Part shown: positions 9,243-10,120 of the stretch, piece after piece
Position numbering within the stretch: the stretch's first letter is position 1
Layout: every line of letters begins with the position of its first letter
NCBI GenBank assembly: GCA_002298905.1
Contig: DBMA01000032.1
Coordinates: 1-10,120 of the forward strand
Source: Mycoplasma sp. UBA710
GTDB lineage: Bacteria > Bacillota_I > Bacilli_A > Mycoplasmatales > Metamycoplasmataceae
Reading direction: 5' to 3'
Length of the DNA stretch: 10,120 nucleotides
Notes under the pieces: generated by a model
What the model was told of the DNA's origin: nothing
Seen by the model: the letters and a program-made list of their open reading frames with translations, nothing else
Database searches by the model: none
Made by a program: the position numbers and the translations under genes

Positions 9243-9267
9243 ACTCCTTAGGGAGTTTTTTATTTTT
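9243..9267 (+). terminator. Rho-independent terminator of the tracrRNA
   Basis: ACTCC (9243-9247) pairs with GGAGT (9252-9256) around TTAG, followed by TTTTTATTTTT, which runs straight into the cas1 ATG at 9268. It is GC-rich for this genome. Confidence 0.8.
9250..9255 (+). promoter_or_regulatory. Likely cas1 ribosome binding site inside the terminator hairpin
   Basis: AGGGAG ends 12 bases before the cas1 ATG and is the only Shine-Dalgarno-like sequence upstream. The spacing is long. It also forms the loop end and 3' arm of the tracrRNA terminator, so folding of that hairpin would hide it. Confidence 0.4.
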
Positions 9268-10120
9268 ATGGGATGAAAAATCGTTGAAATTGAAAATGCA
9301 AATAGATTAAGATTATTTTTAGATAATCTAGTTATTTATAAAGAAGAAGATAAAATTATTATTCCTATTAATGATATTGATACATTAATTATTGACAATG
9401 TTCAAATTAATTTGTCAATTCAATTAATAAATAAATTATCTGAAAATAATGTTAATGTAATTATTTGTGATCAAAAGCATTTACCCAGTGCGCAATTATT
9501 ACCAATAATAGGTAATTACAATGCTTTGAAAGTTTTGAATAAACAACTAGAATGAAATCATCAATATAAATCTAATTTATGAAAAAAACTTATTATTCAA
9601 AAAATAGATAATCAAATTGAGGTTCTTTCATTTTTTGGTTATTATAACGATAATATAAAAGTTATGAATGATTTGAAAAATGAAGTAAAAGAATATGATA
9701 TAACTAATCGAGAAGGTCATGCAGCCAAAATATATTGACACACATTATTTGGAATAGAATTCAATCGCCGTGATGAAGAAAATCCAATAAATAAATATTT
9801 AAATTATGGTTATGCTATTTTAAGAAGTTATTTTTCTAAATCTATTGTAAAAAAAGGATTAGATCCAAGAATATCTATTTTTCATAAATCTTTTCATAAT
9901 CATTTTGCTCTTGCTTCAGATTTAATGGAAGTATTTAGAATAATTGTTGATTTTGAAGTTATTAAAATTGTTGAAATTGAAAAAATGCAAAAACCTTGAT
10001 ATGAATCTAAACAGCAATTAATTGAATTATTTAATAGAAGAATTTTAGTAGATGGAAAGGAACAATTTATTAATAATGCAATAGATTTATTTTTAGAGGC
10101 CATAATTGCAGAAAGAGAAT
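9268..10120 (+). CDS. cas1: CRISPR-associated integrase Cas1 (type II), 3' end outside the window
   Basis: ATG at 9268, then 284 codons with no TAA or TAG to the window edge; type II Cas1 is usually about 290-300 aa, so only a few residues are missing. Cas1 joins with Cas2 to insert new spacers at the leader end of the array. The start MGWKIVEIENANRLRLFLDNLVI is typical of type II Cas1. The conserved NREGHAAKIYW supplies metal ligand E149. LNYGYAILRS is the usual mid-protein motif. IFHKSFHNHFALASDLMEVFR supplies H206 and E221, nearly the same spacing as the S. pyogenes residues E149, H205 and E220. An ATG alternative was not sought because MGWK is already the family N-terminus. The gene begins at the end of the tracrRNA terminator, so expression probably depends on readthrough or on transcripts from cas9. 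cas2 is expected just downstream. Confidence 0.96.

Larger units (their letters stand above)
9173..9267 (+). ncRNA. Candidate tracrRNA
   Basis: The 111-bp gap between cas9 and cas1 has tracrRNA architecture. A presumed anti-repeat spans about 9186-9223. It is followed by the nexus hairpin GACTCAATGTC (GAC/GTC stem, 9226-9236), the linker GCAACC and a Rho-independent terminator hairpin. The order and spacing closely match the S. thermophilus CRISPR1 tracrRNA as I recall it (AAGGCTTCATGCCGAAATC against AAGACTCAATGTCGCAACC here). That tracrRNA also sits between cas9 and cas1. A short hairpin, TTGGAAC/GTTCCAA (9173-9192), opens the region and occupies the 5' end of the anti-repeat. The 5' end of the transcript is uncertain: it may start near 9174 or inside the anti-repeat. 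The CRISPR repeat needed to confirm pairing is not in this window. Confidence 0.75.

Noticed and set aside
9157..9267. A CRISPR repeat or degenerate array unit in the cas9-cas1 gap
   Set aside because: There is no repeated 30-40 bp unit. The segment is a single copy with nexus and terminator, which fits tracrRNA rather than an array.

Overview
The window is very AT-rich and uses TGA as tryptophan. All four large genes read through many in-frame TGA codons, so a standard-code gene finder would break each into pieces. Together with a lipoprotein-type signal peptide, a BspA-like surface protein and membrane glycosyltransferases, this points to a wall-less Mollicute of the Mycoplasma/Spiroplasma kind. 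The species cannot be named from what is here.

Layout, left to right. (1) Positions 2-1522, plus strand: the last 506 codons of a surface protein with about seven BspA/TpLRR (LRR_5-type) leucine-rich repeats, closed by a hairpin terminator. (2) 1523-1894: AT-rich spacer holding the decayed start of a small lipoprotein gene that still shows a lipobox. (3) 1895-1978: a tRNA-Leu(CAA) with encoded CCA. It is followed by a symmetric hairpin that can stop transcription from both sides. (4) 2099-5429, minus strand: two full-length, overlapping, paralogous membrane GT2 glycosyltransferases (550 and 561 aa), probably a tandem duplication. They share an exact 43-bp DNA repeat. (5) 5430-5598: divergent promoter region with a 10-bp inverted repeat. 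(6) 5599 to the end, plus strand: the start of a type II CRISPR-Cas locus. It has a complete cas9 (1185 aa, all RuvC and HNH catalytic residues present), a candidate tracrRNA in the 111-bp gap, and cas1, which runs off the right edge near its own end. No CRISPR array, cas2 or csn2/cas4 lies in the window.

How the genes fit together. The Cas9-tracrRNA-Cas1 block is one functional unit: Cas1 (with Cas2, expected downstream) acquires spacers, and tracrRNA pairs with the crRNA repeat to license Cas9 cleavage. The cas9-tracrRNA-cas1 order and the tracrRNA nexus resemble the Streptococcus thermophilus CRISPR1 arrangement. The two glycosyltransferases most likely make or export a surface glycan or glycolipid, and the LRR protein is surface exposed. 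The left half is therefore cell-envelope and host-interaction functions, and the right half is defence. The most notable features are the compact cas9/tracrRNA/cas1 junction, where the tracrRNA terminator runs directly into the cas1 start codon, and the duplicated glycosyltransferase pair with its recombination-prone repeat.
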